Shown in pieces: positions 54,688 to 62,420 of a stretch of DNA of 64,000 nucleotides. How positions within the stretch are numbered: position 1 is the stretch's first letter; each line of letters opens with the position of its first letter. The translations under genes were made by a program, and so were the position numbers. The stretch spans positions 1 through 64,000 of the forward strand of contig NZ_JAKJSC010000003.1 in assembly GCF_029029525.1 (NCBI RefSeq), in the 5' to 3' direction. This stretch comes from Labilibaculum sp. DW002. GTDB taxonomy: Bacteria > Bacteroidota > Bacteroidia > Bacteroidales > Marinifilaceae. The notes beneath the pieces are model-generated. The model saw only the letters and a list, made by a program, of their open reading frames with translations. It searched no databases and had not been told where the DNA came from.

Positions 54688-56163
54688 ATGGAAAACAAGT
54701 TGTTCATTTATAACACATTAAATCGCAAAAAAGAATTGTTCGAACCAATAAACGCTCCTCATGTTGGCTTATATGTATGTGGGCCTACTGTTTATGGTGA
54801 TGCGCATTTAGGGCACTCTCGTCCAGCAATTACATTCGATATATTATTCCGTTTCCTAAAGCATTCTGGTTACAAAGTGCGTTACGTTCGTAACATTACC
54901 GATGTTGGACACCTTGTAAACGATGCTGACGAAGGAGAAGATAAAATTGCTCAAAAGGCTCGTTTAGAAGAGTTAGAGCCAATGGAAGTGGTTCAGTATT
55001 TTACGGATCGCTACCACACCAATATGGATGACTTAAATGTACTAAAGCCAAGTATTGAGCCTCGTGCTTCCGGTCACATTATTGAGCAAATGGAAGTGAT
55101 TGATAAATTGTTTGAGAATGGTTTTGCCTACGAAAGCAACGGTTCGGTTTATTTCGATGTAGAATCATACAGCAAGCAACACGATTACGGTAAGCTTTCC
55201 GGTAGAAAAATTGAAGATCTTATCTCAAACACTCGCGAGCTGGAAGGACAAAGCGAAAAGAAAAATAGCTTCGACTTTGCACTTTGGAAAAAAGCGAATC
55301 CTGAACATATCATGCGATGGCCATCAAAATGGAGCGATGGTTTCCCGGGATGGCACCTTGAATGTTCGGCTATGAGTCAAAAATATTTAGGTTCTGAGTT
55401 TGATATTCATGGCGGTGGACTTGACTTACAATTCCCTCACCACGAATGTGAGATTGCACAATCAACAGGAGCACACGGTCACGAAGCAGTTCGTTACTGG
55501 ATGCACAACAACATGATCACCATCAATGGTCAGAAGATGGGAAAATCATTGGGTAACTTTATTACGCTTGATCAACTGTTCTCTGGTGACAACGATGTGT
55601 TAGAGCAAGCTTACAGTCCTATGACGATTCGTTTCTTCATATTACAAGCACATTACCGTAGTCCTCTTGATTTCTCAAATGATGCGCTTAAGGCTGCAGA
55701 AAAAGGATTCAACAGATTGATGGCTGCAGTTGCAACTCTTGATAAAATTAAATCTGGCGCAGAGTCAACAGTTAATGTTGAAGAGCTAAAAACAAAAGCT
55801 TATGCGGCATTAAATGATGATATCAATACGCCAATTCTAATTGCTCATCTTTTCGATGGTGTAAAAATGATCAACTCATTAGCAGCAGGCAAAGAGCAAA
55901 TCACAGCAGAGCAACTCGAAGATCTTAAGAAACTTTATAACGAATTGGTTTATGATGTTCTTGGATTGAAAGATGAAAAAGAAGCTGAGGGAGGAGCCAA
56001 TGAGATTCTTGATAAGCTAATTTCTTTATTGCTTACAACCCGAAACGAAGCAAAACAAAATAAAGATTGGGCGACTGCTGATAAAATTCGTGACGAATTA
56101 AACAGTTATGGTATCGCCATTAAGGATACAAAAGATGGTTCCGAATGGGAAATCATTCAATAA
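54688..56163 (+). CDS. cysS: Cysteinyl-tRNA synthetase
   Basis: 491 residues. Motif 1 [24 protein letters not shown] with HIGH-type HLGH and the first zinc Cys; zinc ligands also at HLECSAM and [14 protein letters not shown]-type motif is [13 protein letters not shown], with Gly in place of Ser, as seen in related bacteria. The C-terminal anticodon-binding helical domain is complete. Charges tRNA-Cys. Monocistronic with a good terminator. Confidence 0.96.
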   Translation: MENKLFIYNTLNRKKELFEPINAPHVGLYVCGPTVYGDAHLGHSRPAITFDILFRFLKHSGYKVRYVRNITDVGHLVNDADEGEDKIAQKARLEELEPMEVVQYFTDRYHTNMDDLNVLKPSIEPRASGHIIEQMEVIDKLFENGFAYESNGSVYFDVESYSKQHDYGKLSGRKIEDLISNTRELEGQSEKKNSFDFALWKKANPEHIMRWPSKWSDGFPGWHLECSAMSQKYLGSEFDIHGGGLDLQFPHHECEIAQSTGAHGHEAVRYWMHNNMITINGQKMGKSLGNFITLDQLFSGDNDVLEQAYSPMTIRFFILQAHYRSPLDFSNDALKAAEKGFNRLMAAVATLDKIKSGAESTVNVEELKTKAYAALNDDINTPILIAHLFDGVKMINSLAAGKEQITAEQLEDLKKLYNELVYDVLGLKDEKEAEGGANEILDKLISLLLTTRNEAKQNKDWATADKIRDELNSYGIAIKDTKDGSEWEIIQ

Positions 56164-56168
56164 TATTA

Positions 56169-56198
56169 ACTGCCTTGAGTAATCGAGGCAGTTTTTTT
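56169..56198 (+). terminator. cysS terminator
   Basis: ACTGCCTTGA / TCGAGGCAGT stem with GTAA loop and seven T residues, directly after the cysS stop. Confidence 0.9.
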
Positions 56199-56260
56199 AT
56201 TTTTAGCTAAATTTATGACTTGTAAGGTCAAACAGATCTTTCTACTAAAATATTCTTGTA

Positions 56261-57388
56261 ATGAAGATTTCTTCTTTCTTAACACTTGTTCTGGTTTTTA
56301 TACTTTCATCGTGTAATGGTAATAGTGTGAATCGCGACAATGGCAAAGCTAATTCATCGGCACAGGTTGTCGAAAAAACAATTGAGTTTGTAAATAGCTT
56401 ACGCATTAAGAGTCCGCACAGAGGTGATGTATTCAGCTATGGAAAACAAATTGAGATTGTAATTAATCCTAAAAAGAAGAAAATTGAGATTGATTCAATT
56501 CAAATATTTGGAGATGGCGAATTGGTAGGAAGTTTGAAGCAAAAGCCTTGGGTAGCAAAATGGACTCCTATGAAAGCTAAAATGGGAAGACATAACCTAA
56601 AAATATTGGCTTATCAAGAAGATGGGAAAGTAGGATTGGTCAATACTTACATCAATATTAAATCCGATAAGGCTCCTGTTGAATACTCTTTTGAAATTGT
56701 GAAATCTTACCCTCATGATAAAAGAGCTTACACGCAAGGATTGTTTTTCCACGATGGTTATTTATACGAAGGAACTGGTCAGCAAGGAGAATCTTCACTT
56801 CGAAAAGTAAAATTAGAAAATGGAGAAGCACTTTCATTGTTGAATTTGGAACAAGAATATTTTGGAGAAGGAATTACCTACTATCAAGGAAAAATCATCC
56901 AATTGACCTGGAATTCGGGAAAGGCTTTCGTGATGGATGCCGAAACATTCGAAAAGACAGATACTTTTTACCCACAAACCAATAAAAGAGAATGTTGGGG
57001 AATTACTACAATGAAAGATGAATTGGTCATTACCGATGGTTCTAATGCCTTGTATTTTTTCGATCCGAACAGTTATGAGAGAAAACGGGTTGTTGAAGTA
57101 TATGATAATGTTGGAAAAGTTGATAGCTTAAATGAATTAGAATATATCAACGGTAAAATTTTTGCTAATGTTTGGCTAACCGATCGTATTGTCATTATTA
57201 ATCCTGCAACAGGTCAAGTTGAAGGAAGCCTAAATTTGGGTTCAATTATGACCATGTCGGATAAGCGAAAATTGAGAGATGGCGATGATGTATTAAATGG
57301 AATTGCCTATGATTCAGCTAATGATCGCATTTTTGTTACGGGTAAGAGATGGCCTAAAATGTTTGAAATCAAACTGAAAGAAAACTAG
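56261..57388 (+). CDS. Glutaminyl-peptide cyclotransferase lipoprotein
   Basis: 375 residues with lipoprotein signal (LVFILSSCNGN, Cys19). Residues about 40-130 are an Ig-like beta domain. Residues about 145-375 are the bacterial/plant-type glutamine cyclotransferase beta-propeller: FEIVKSYPHDKRAYTQGLFFHDGYLYEGTGQQGESSLRKV, EGITYYQGKIIQLTWNS, ECWGITTMKDELVITDGSN, LNELEYINGKIFANVW. Converts N-terminal Gln to pyroglutamate on exported proteins, which are common in Bacteroidota. Periplasm or outer-membrane location. Confidence 0.92.
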   Translation: MKISSFLTLVLVFILSSCNGNSVNRDNGKANSSAQVVEKTIEFVNSLRIKSPHRGDVFSYGKQIEIVINPKKKKIEIDSIQIFGDGELVGSLKQKPWVAKWTPMKAKMGRHNLKILAYQEDGKVGLVNTYINIKSDKAPVEYSFEIVKSYPHDKRAYTQGLFFHDGYLYEGTGQQGESSLRKVKLENGEALSLLNLEQEYFGEGITYYQGKIIQLTWNSGKAFVMDAETFEKTDTFYPQTNKRECWGITTMKDELVITDGSNALYFFDPNSYERKRVVEVYDNVGKVDSLNELEYINGKIFANVWLTDRIVIINPATGQVEGSLNLGSIMTMSDKRKLRDGDDVLNGIAYDSANDRIFVTGKRWPKMFEIKLKEN

Positions 57389-57391
57389 ATT

Positions 57392-57568
57392 TTATTCTTC
57401 TTGTTTTTTCTGTGTTGTTTCTCGTATAATCAATTTTGTTTTAAGCACAATGTTGGTTTTAGAAATGTCCTTGTTTTTATTGATATTGGATAGAATTAGT
57501 TGGATTCCTCTCTTGCTAATTTCAATTTTCTGTAGATAGGTCGTAAAAAGCGTCTTAACGAAATCGTA
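57392..57568 (-). pseudogene. Remnant of a LacI-family regulator (C-terminus)
   Basis: Minus-strand frame of 58 codons plus stop TAA (57392-57394) reads YDFVKTLFTTYLQKIEISKRG, then IQLILSNINKN and IVLKTKLIIRETTQKKQEE. This matches the C-terminal end of LacI/GalR regulators (last helix then the .IVL.T.LIIRE. tail). A stop codon (plus-strand tca 57569-57571) interrupts the frame just upstream, and no DNA-binding part is present. The glycerate kinase gene begins at its broken end, so the rest was lost, probably by deletion. Confidence 0.75.
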
Positions 57569-57582
57569 TCAGATTTGTGAAA

Positions 57583-58704
57583 ATGAAGAAACTAATATTA
57601 GCTCCAGATAAATTTAAAGGTTCGCTAACGGGAATGGAGTTTTGCGATGCTATTGAAAGAGGCATCCGAAAGCATACTTCGGATATTGAAATCGTAAAAT
57701 TGCCTTTGGCAGATGGTGGTGATGGCACAATTGAGGTCCTGAACTATTATCTGAATGGAGAAATGATCTCTTTGGAGGTTCATGATCCTTTGCATAGAAA
57801 AATTCAGGCTAGTTACCTGTATTCCGAAAGCAAAAAAACGGCTTTTATCGAAATGGCCGAAGCTTCGGGTATTCGTTTACTTAAAAACGATGAGGCGAAC
57901 CCATTGCAGGCAAGTACTTATGGTACCGGAGAATTAATTAAAGATGCTATTGAGAGAGGCGTAGAACATATTATTTTGGGTATTGGTGGTAGTGCTACTA
58001 ACGATGCTGGTATGGGAATGGCGAGAGCCTTAGGATATCGCTTTTTTGATTGTGACGAGAAGGAACTGAAAGGTATTGGAGCAGATTTAAACCAATTGGC
58101 TTTTATTGATGATTCGGAAGTGCATGAAAACTTGTCTAAAATTAAAGTGGAAGTAGCATGCGATGTAGATAATCCATTGTATGGTCCTAATGGTGCTGCT
58201 TACGTTTATTCTCGGCAAAAAGGAGCCACTGATGAAATGATAATAGAACTGGATGGTGGTTTAATCAATTTTTGCGAATTGGTAAACAGGCAATTTAAGA
58301 GAAATTTACAAACAATTAAAGGAGCGGGAGCTGCTGGTGGCTTAGGGGCAGGTTGTATTTTGTTTTTAAATGCAAAGTTAAATTCGGGTATCGATTTAAT
58401 AAAGAATGAAGCCAATTTCGATAAGAATATTAAAGGTGCCGATTGGGTAATAACAGGAGAAGGAAAACTAGATGATCAAACATTCTCGGGAAAAGTAATT
58501 AGAGGTGTTTTGGATTCAATAACAAAAGAAAAATTAGCTGTTTTTTGCGGTGTAGTCGATTTGACCGATGCTCGAAGAAAAGAAATTAGCATCGATCACA
58601 TATCAGAAATTGCTACTTACGCTACCGATGTAGATGATTCCATTGCTAATGCAGGAATTTATCTTGAAAAATCGGCGGAAGAGTTCGCAAACAGCTATTT
58701 ATAG
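57583..58704 (+). CDS. glxK: Glycerate kinase
   Basis: 373 residues from ATG 57583 (MKKLILAPDKFKGSLTG), preferred over the in-frame GTG two codons earlier. GlxK/GarK type: APDKFKGSLT, LPLADGGDGTIEVL, GLGGSATNDAGMGMARALG-type glycine loop (here GIGGSATNDAGMG), and the C-terminal GEGKLDDQTFSGKV. Phosphorylates D-glycerate to 2- or 3-phosphoglycerate. A LacI-type regulator lay next to it (remnant above), a common arrangement for sugar-acid genes. Confidence 0.93.
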   Translation: MKKLILAPDKFKGSLTGMEFCDAIERGIRKHTSDIEIVKLPLADGGDGTIEVLNYYLNGEMISLEVHDPLHRKIQASYLYSESKKTAFIEMAEASGIRLLKNDEANPLQASTYGTGELIKDAIERGVEHIILGIGGSATNDAGMGMARALGYRFFDCDEKELKGIGADLNQLAFIDDSEVHENLSKIKVEVACDVDNPLYGPNGAAYVYSRQKGATDEMIIELDGGLINFCELVNRQFKRNLQTIKGAGAAGGLGAGCILFLNAKLNSGIDLIKNEANFDKNIKGADWVITGEGKLDDQTFSGKVIRGVLDSITKEKLAVFCGVVDLTDARRKEISIDHISEIATYATDVDDSIANAGIYLEKSAEEFANSYL

Positions 58705-59459
58705 ATTAAGTGTTTAATAAAGCAGGCTAGTGTTTATAGGCAGGTTACCATAGGAAGTAGAGTTCTTGGTAAGCTGCTTTTTTTTCAAACTTATCATTCT
58801 CTTTCCAGAAACAAACCTGATGCAGTCATCTCCCGACTATAAGCAAGCTGTAATCGTCGGGTTATGACTGTAAAGTATTCTGCTACTACCTTCTGTCTTT
58901 CTGCACATCAATTGCATTCATCTGCTCGCCCTATTGGGTCATCTGCTACATATAATATATTCAACTGCATGTAGCAGAAGAACCTACTAGCTGTATCAGA
59001 AGAACCTACTAGCTGTATCAGAAGAGCTAACCTACTGTATCAGAATAACCAACACACCGTAGCAGAAATACTTTCCCATGTAGCAGAAGAATAATCCCCT
59101 TGTAGCAGAAACACATTTATCCTGTAGCAGAAGAACCTACTTGCTGTAGCGGAATAGTAATAGTTGGTAGCAGAAGAACCTACTTAATGTAACAGAAGAG
59201 CTTTTTGATGTAGCAGAAACACATTTGCCCCGTAGCAGACGACATATTTTGAGAGTAGATGCACTTCAAGAGTGCACAAATGGAATACCCTAGCGAACAG
59301 AAGCTCCAAAACCAATAGTAAGTGTGTATCACACCAATAAACTCGACAAGTTTGATAGGATGATTATTATGTGAATTTTATTAGCTTTACTACTGTTAAG
59401 TTAATTTAATGACTTTCGGATCATAAGATGCTGACAAACAAAAAATTAAAACGATAAAG
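58705..59459. other. Intergenic region with phased GTAGCAGAA repeats
   Basis: 755 bases. The left 100 bases include a possible terminator-like AGCAG...CTGCTTTTTTTT pairing after glycerate kinase. 58971-59255 holds the 13-unit array. Two inverted copies of the core (TTCTGCTAC at about 58879 and ATCTGCTACA at 58951) precede it. No gene. Confidence 0.7.
58971..59255. repeat. 13-unit GTAGCAGAA array at 21-22 bp spacing
   Basis: Units start at 58971, 58993, 59015, 59037, 59059, 59080, 59102, 59124, 59146, 59167, 59189, 59210 and 59232, giving spacings of 22,22,22,22,21,22,22,22,21,22,21,22. The GTAGCAGAA core varies little (GTATCAGAA in three, GTAGCGGAA and GTAACAGAA once each). The 12-13 bases between cores vary, though several share GAACCTACT or ACACATTT. 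Confidence 0.95.
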
Positions 59460-59885
59460 ATGAAAGACAATTTTAAGAGGCTGACTTTTAGTTTATTAAT
59501 TGCAGTATTTGTTTTAGCTGCAAGTTCTGATTTAATGGCACAAGAAAAAGGATCGACTGATTTAAAAGATTTTAAAGTTGTTTTGGAGAAAACAGAAAAC
59601 GGAATTAAAATGCAAAGTATTAAGGGAAGTGCTTGGATTGATTTATCGTTTAGCTGTAATACAGATTTACCACAAGCAATTGACGAATATGGAATGACAA
59701 CTTTGGACAAAGTTTCTTCCGATAAAGACTCTAAACTTGCAGATTTTCTTATTACAATAATGATTACAGAAAATGGAATAGTTCTAAAAGGAATCGAAGG
59801 AACTGCGTGGACTGATTTAAGCTTTTCTCTAGCTGAAAATGACAAACAAGCAATAGGCCAATTTGGAATGACAAAGCTAAACTAA
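59460..59885 (+). CDS. Secreted protein with internal duplication
   Basis: 141 residues, signal peptide ending in LMAQEKG. Two repeats of about 45 residues: TENGIKMQSIKGSAWIDLSF ...QAIDEYGMTTL and TENGIVLKGIEGTAWTDLSF ...QAIGQFGMTKL. The family is unknown to me; the duplicated unit has a beta-hairpin then a Trp-Asp-Leu turn. Probably periplasmic. The gene follows the phased repeat array and may be controlled by it. Confidence 0.75.
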   Translation: MKDNFKRLTFSLLIAVFVLAASSDLMAQEKGSTDLKDFKVVLEKTENGIKMQSIKGSAWIDLSFSCNTDLPQAIDEYGMTTLDKVSSDKDSKLADFLITIMITENGIVLKGIEGTAWTDLSFSLAENDKQAIGQFGMTKLN

Positions 59886-60189
59886 ACTTAAATTCTTTAT
59901 TGCTGATGCGAGCAATTGACACGTATCCATTTTCAAAGAAAATGGTTTAACTATATCTTACACTAGCCAAGGGATATTCGACGATTTTAAGTGTAACTTT
60001 TGTGATAACTGCATCCGCAGAGCACGAGCTAAAAGCTTGCGCTAGCTGGGGAAGAGGAAGCAAAGTTTGTAAACTTGGGTTTGCTATAATATAAATAAAT
60101 TTAATTGGCTAGCGAACTTGGTGCATTGATAAGACGACACCTTAATCGCTTACGAAATTTTGTAATACCGTTATATATAATAAAGCATA
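59886..60189. other. Intergenic region with repeat A5
   Basis: 304 bases between two plus-strand genes. A5 occupies the right third; the left part shows no clear element beyond short inverted repeats. Confidence 0.5.
60070..60178. repeat. Repeat family A, copy A5 (reverse orientation)
   Basis: Reads as the reverse complement of A2/A3: tttgctataatataaataaattta, aattggctagcgaacttggtgcattgataag and ttaatcgcttacgaaattttg match their counterparts. It lies 12 bases upstream of the next gene, the same side relative to the gene as in A2 and A3. Confidence 0.75.
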
Positions 60190-61089
60190 ATGACAAAGAT
60201 TATTTTATTTTTACTATTGAGCTTATTGAGTAGTAATATTTCTAATTCACAAGAATTACACACAAGGAATACAAATTGGAATAAAGAAAATTTAAAAGGG
60301 CAGGTAAAATCCTATATAGAGACTAGGCATAAAGGTGAAAATATTTATGGTTTTGTAGTAGTAACATCTTGTTTAAGAAAAGAAAAGTTTGTGTTTAATA
60401 AACAGGGAAATTTAACGGACAGACTTTTTTACAACTGTTCAATCAAAAATCCATATCGTCAATGGACTTATAGATATGATAAAGAAGGCAATCAAGTAGA
60501 ATTTAAGGAGTGTGAAATTAGTACTTTGCTTCCAGAAAAATGTATTACTTCCGAATATATTTACAAAAAAAAAGGCAACCAAATAGAAGTTATAATGTTT
60601 GAGATTAGAGAATTTTTTCCAGAGGCAAATGATGGGAAATATGTGAAAAAAAAATGGATTTATAATTATGACACAAAGACCAATCTGATAAAAGCGGAAG
60701 AATTTAGAGGCGAAGATAATTTAGAGCAAAAAATTACTTATACCTATGATGAAAAAGGAAATTTAACAGAGGAAAACCAAGTTTACAATGGAAAAGAACA
60801 TTCAAAAAGCACTTTTAAATATAGTAAAAGTGGTAATATGATAAAAGAAGAATATTGGTGTGATTATGACGACGATTTAAATAAAACGTTTTATTATAAA
60901 TACGATGAAAAAGACAATGTGATAGAAATTAATATTTTTTCATCTGCAGGAGACATTATTTATAAACAAGGTACTAATAAATACACATACGATGAAAAAG
61001 GAAATTGGATAAAATGTGTGGAATATAGAACTGGAAGAGATGTTCCTTCATTACTCGTATTAAAACGGACTTATAAATATTTTGATTGA
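60190..61089 (+). CDS. Secreted protein with YD-type repeats
   Basis: 299 residues, signal peptide MTKIILFLLLSLLSSNISNSQE. Several Rhs/YD-like units: WTYRYDKEGNQVEFKE, WIYNYDTKTNLIKAEE, YTYDEKGNLTEENQ, FKYSKSGNMIKEEY, YKYDEKDNVIEINI and KYTYDEKGNWIKCVEY. No toxin domain or signal for T6SS export. It is likely a surface or periplasmic beta-rich protein. Preceded by repeat A5, so it may be a mobile cassette-like gene. Confidence 0.7.
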   Translation: MTKIILFLLLSLLSSNISNSQELHTRNTNWNKENLKGQVKSYIETRHKGENIYGFVVVTSCLRKEKFVFNKQGNLTDRLFYNCSIKNPYRQWTYRYDKEGNQVEFKECEISTLLPEKCITSEYIYKKKGNQIEVIMFEIREFFPEANDGKYVKKKWIYNYDTKTNLIKAEEFRGEDNLEQKITYTYDEKGNLTEENQVYNGKEHSKSTFKYSKSGNMIKEEYWCDYDDDLNKTFYYKYDEKDNVIEINIFSSAGDIIYKQGTNKYTYDEKGNWIKCVEYRTGRDVPSLLVLKRTYKYFD

Positions 61090-61154
61090 TTTTTTATAAA
61101 AAAATGTTTTAGGTATAGCTCTTGCTAAGTGAAACGGAAATAGAAAAAAAGACA

Positions 61155-61184
61155 AACTACTTCAGTAAAAGGAGTGGTTTTTTT
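61155..61184 (+). terminator. Terminator after the YD-repeat gene
   Basis: AACTACTTC / GGAGTGGTT stem (three G-T wobbles), then TTTTTT, at the end of the plus-strand gene and just before the stop of the convergent DUF3108 gene. Confidence 0.65.
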
Positions 61185-62055
61185 ATTCAGCAATATTCAA
61201 ATTCCCTTTTTTCTTCTTGAAGAATGAGTTTTTGGTATTTCGCAGGCCAGAATAGCTTTCTAGAATTCCTTTTACGCTGCCAACCAATACTTTTGCTTCT
61301 ACCATAATGGGAATTCGATTGTCGTCATTACTCAACCAAACGGTCATGTCTTCACCACCTTTAAACATGGTTCCTTCAACTAAAAGAGGAGAGAATTTCA
61401 GGCATTCAAAGCGTTCGCCCGAATTTGCCTTAATGGTTTCCAAGCCACGATAACGGATGTATAGAGAGTGTATTTCGTTATCGATTAGCATCGAAAGTGG
61501 AATTTTATCGCCTTTCTTGTATTTTGAAAAATCGATGTTTCGTACATAGTAAGCCACCGATAAAATATCAAAAGTACAAGGCTTATTGCTTAGGGTATCC
61601 AGCTTGACTGGTTTTTCTCTTTTCTGAATTTGAGAAGTAATTTGATTTTTTTCGTAATCGAACCAGTACTCATGATGCGCATCGTATTTGGCTTCATGTG
61701 TTCGCCTGTCGAAGTAGAGTGGTGAAAGAGTTTCAACATCTGCGTAGCAAGTTAAAGTATCTCTAAGCTTAAAGAACCAGTCAAATGCTTTTGCGTTTTT
61801 GCCTTCTCCTTTTATTTTAAAAACCTCTTTGCCTTTGTATTGATCTGCAGATGCAGAAAGTTTAACCTCTCCAGCAGCTACCCACAAAAAGCCCCAATTG
61901 TAATAGCCTCTAAAAACCAATTCCTCACCGGCATTAAAAGCAAAGTTTTTTTCCAAACATTGCGCTTGACCATTGCAAGTTCCTATTAGTAAGAATAGAA
62001 AAAGTACAATACTTTTAAGAAAAGAACCTTGCTTGGAAGTGCATCTAAATTTCAT
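61183..62055 (-). CDS. DUF3108 family exported protein
   Basis: 290 residues. Signal (SIVLFLFLLIGTCNGQAQ), then DUF3108 pattern: FAFNAGEELVFRGYYNWGFLWVAAGEVKLS, FKLRDTLTCYADVETLSPLYFDR, ILSVAYYVRNID and TVWLSNDDNRIPIMVEAKVLVGSVKGIL. The family is envelope-located in many Gram-negatives, with no settled function. It is downstream of the thiamine-binding-type gene on the same strand. Confidence 0.88.
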   Translation of the reverse strand: MKFRCTSKQGSFLKSIVLFLFLLIGTCNGQAQCLEKNFAFNAGEELVFRGYYNWGFLWVAAGEVKLSASADQYKGKEVFKIKGEGKNAKAFDWFFKLRDTLTCYADVETLSPLYFDRRTHEAKYDAHHEYWFDYEKNQITSQIQKREKPVKLDTLSNKPCTFDILSVAYYVRNIDFSKYKKGDKIPLSMLIDNEIHSLYIRYRGLETIKANSGERFECLKFSPLLVEGTMFKGGEDMTVWLSNDDNRIPIMVEAKVLVGSVKGILESYSGLRNTKNSFFKKKKGNLNIAE

Positions 62056-62097
62056 CAGTAATTTTTCTTGATACTTAATACTTGAAGCTTGATACTT

Positions 62098-62409
62098 TTA
62101 CTTATTAACGGCACCAATCTTATTCTCAATAGCCTCTACCTTTGTTTTTAAACGGTTGTGCTTATTTTTTTGAATGTCGATGGTCATTGTGGTGTAAACA
62201 CGTTCAGAGTCTTCCGCTAAAACGTCGTAACAGCTATTTACAAGCGCTAACGCTTCAGGAAGAGCATCTGTTTCAATCAATGTTCCCATTGCCGTTAGCT
62301 GGTAGCTAATACCGCTTTCTCGAATCAATTCAATTACCTTGCTAACCTGTTTGCTTACGCTATCTCCTTTGTCGGTAGGAAAAATAGCAAATTCAAGAAG
62401 TACTGACAT
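62098..62409 (-). CDS. MTH1187-type thiamine-binding protein
   Basis: 103 residues. Ferredoxin-like fold of the MTH1187/YkoF family: MSVLLEFAIFPTDKGDSVSKQV, SGISYQLTAMGTLIETD, and RVYTTMTIDIQKNKH. Members bind thiamine-related pyrimidines in the cytosol, so a role in thiamine handling is likely. It sits between the DUF3108 gene and the Ig-like gene, with spacings under 45 bases. Confidence 0.88.
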   Translation of the reverse strand: MSVLLEFAIFPTDKGDSVSKQVSKVIELIRESGISYQLTAMGTLIETDALPEALALVNSCYDVLAEDSERVYTTMTIDIQKNKHNRLKTKVEAIENKIGAVNK

Positions 62410-62420
62410 ATATTTGTTTG

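Noticed and set aside
58971-59255. CRISPR array
   Set aside because: The conserved unit is only 9 bases and the variable part 12-13, far below any CRISPR repeat or spacer size, and no cas gene is near.
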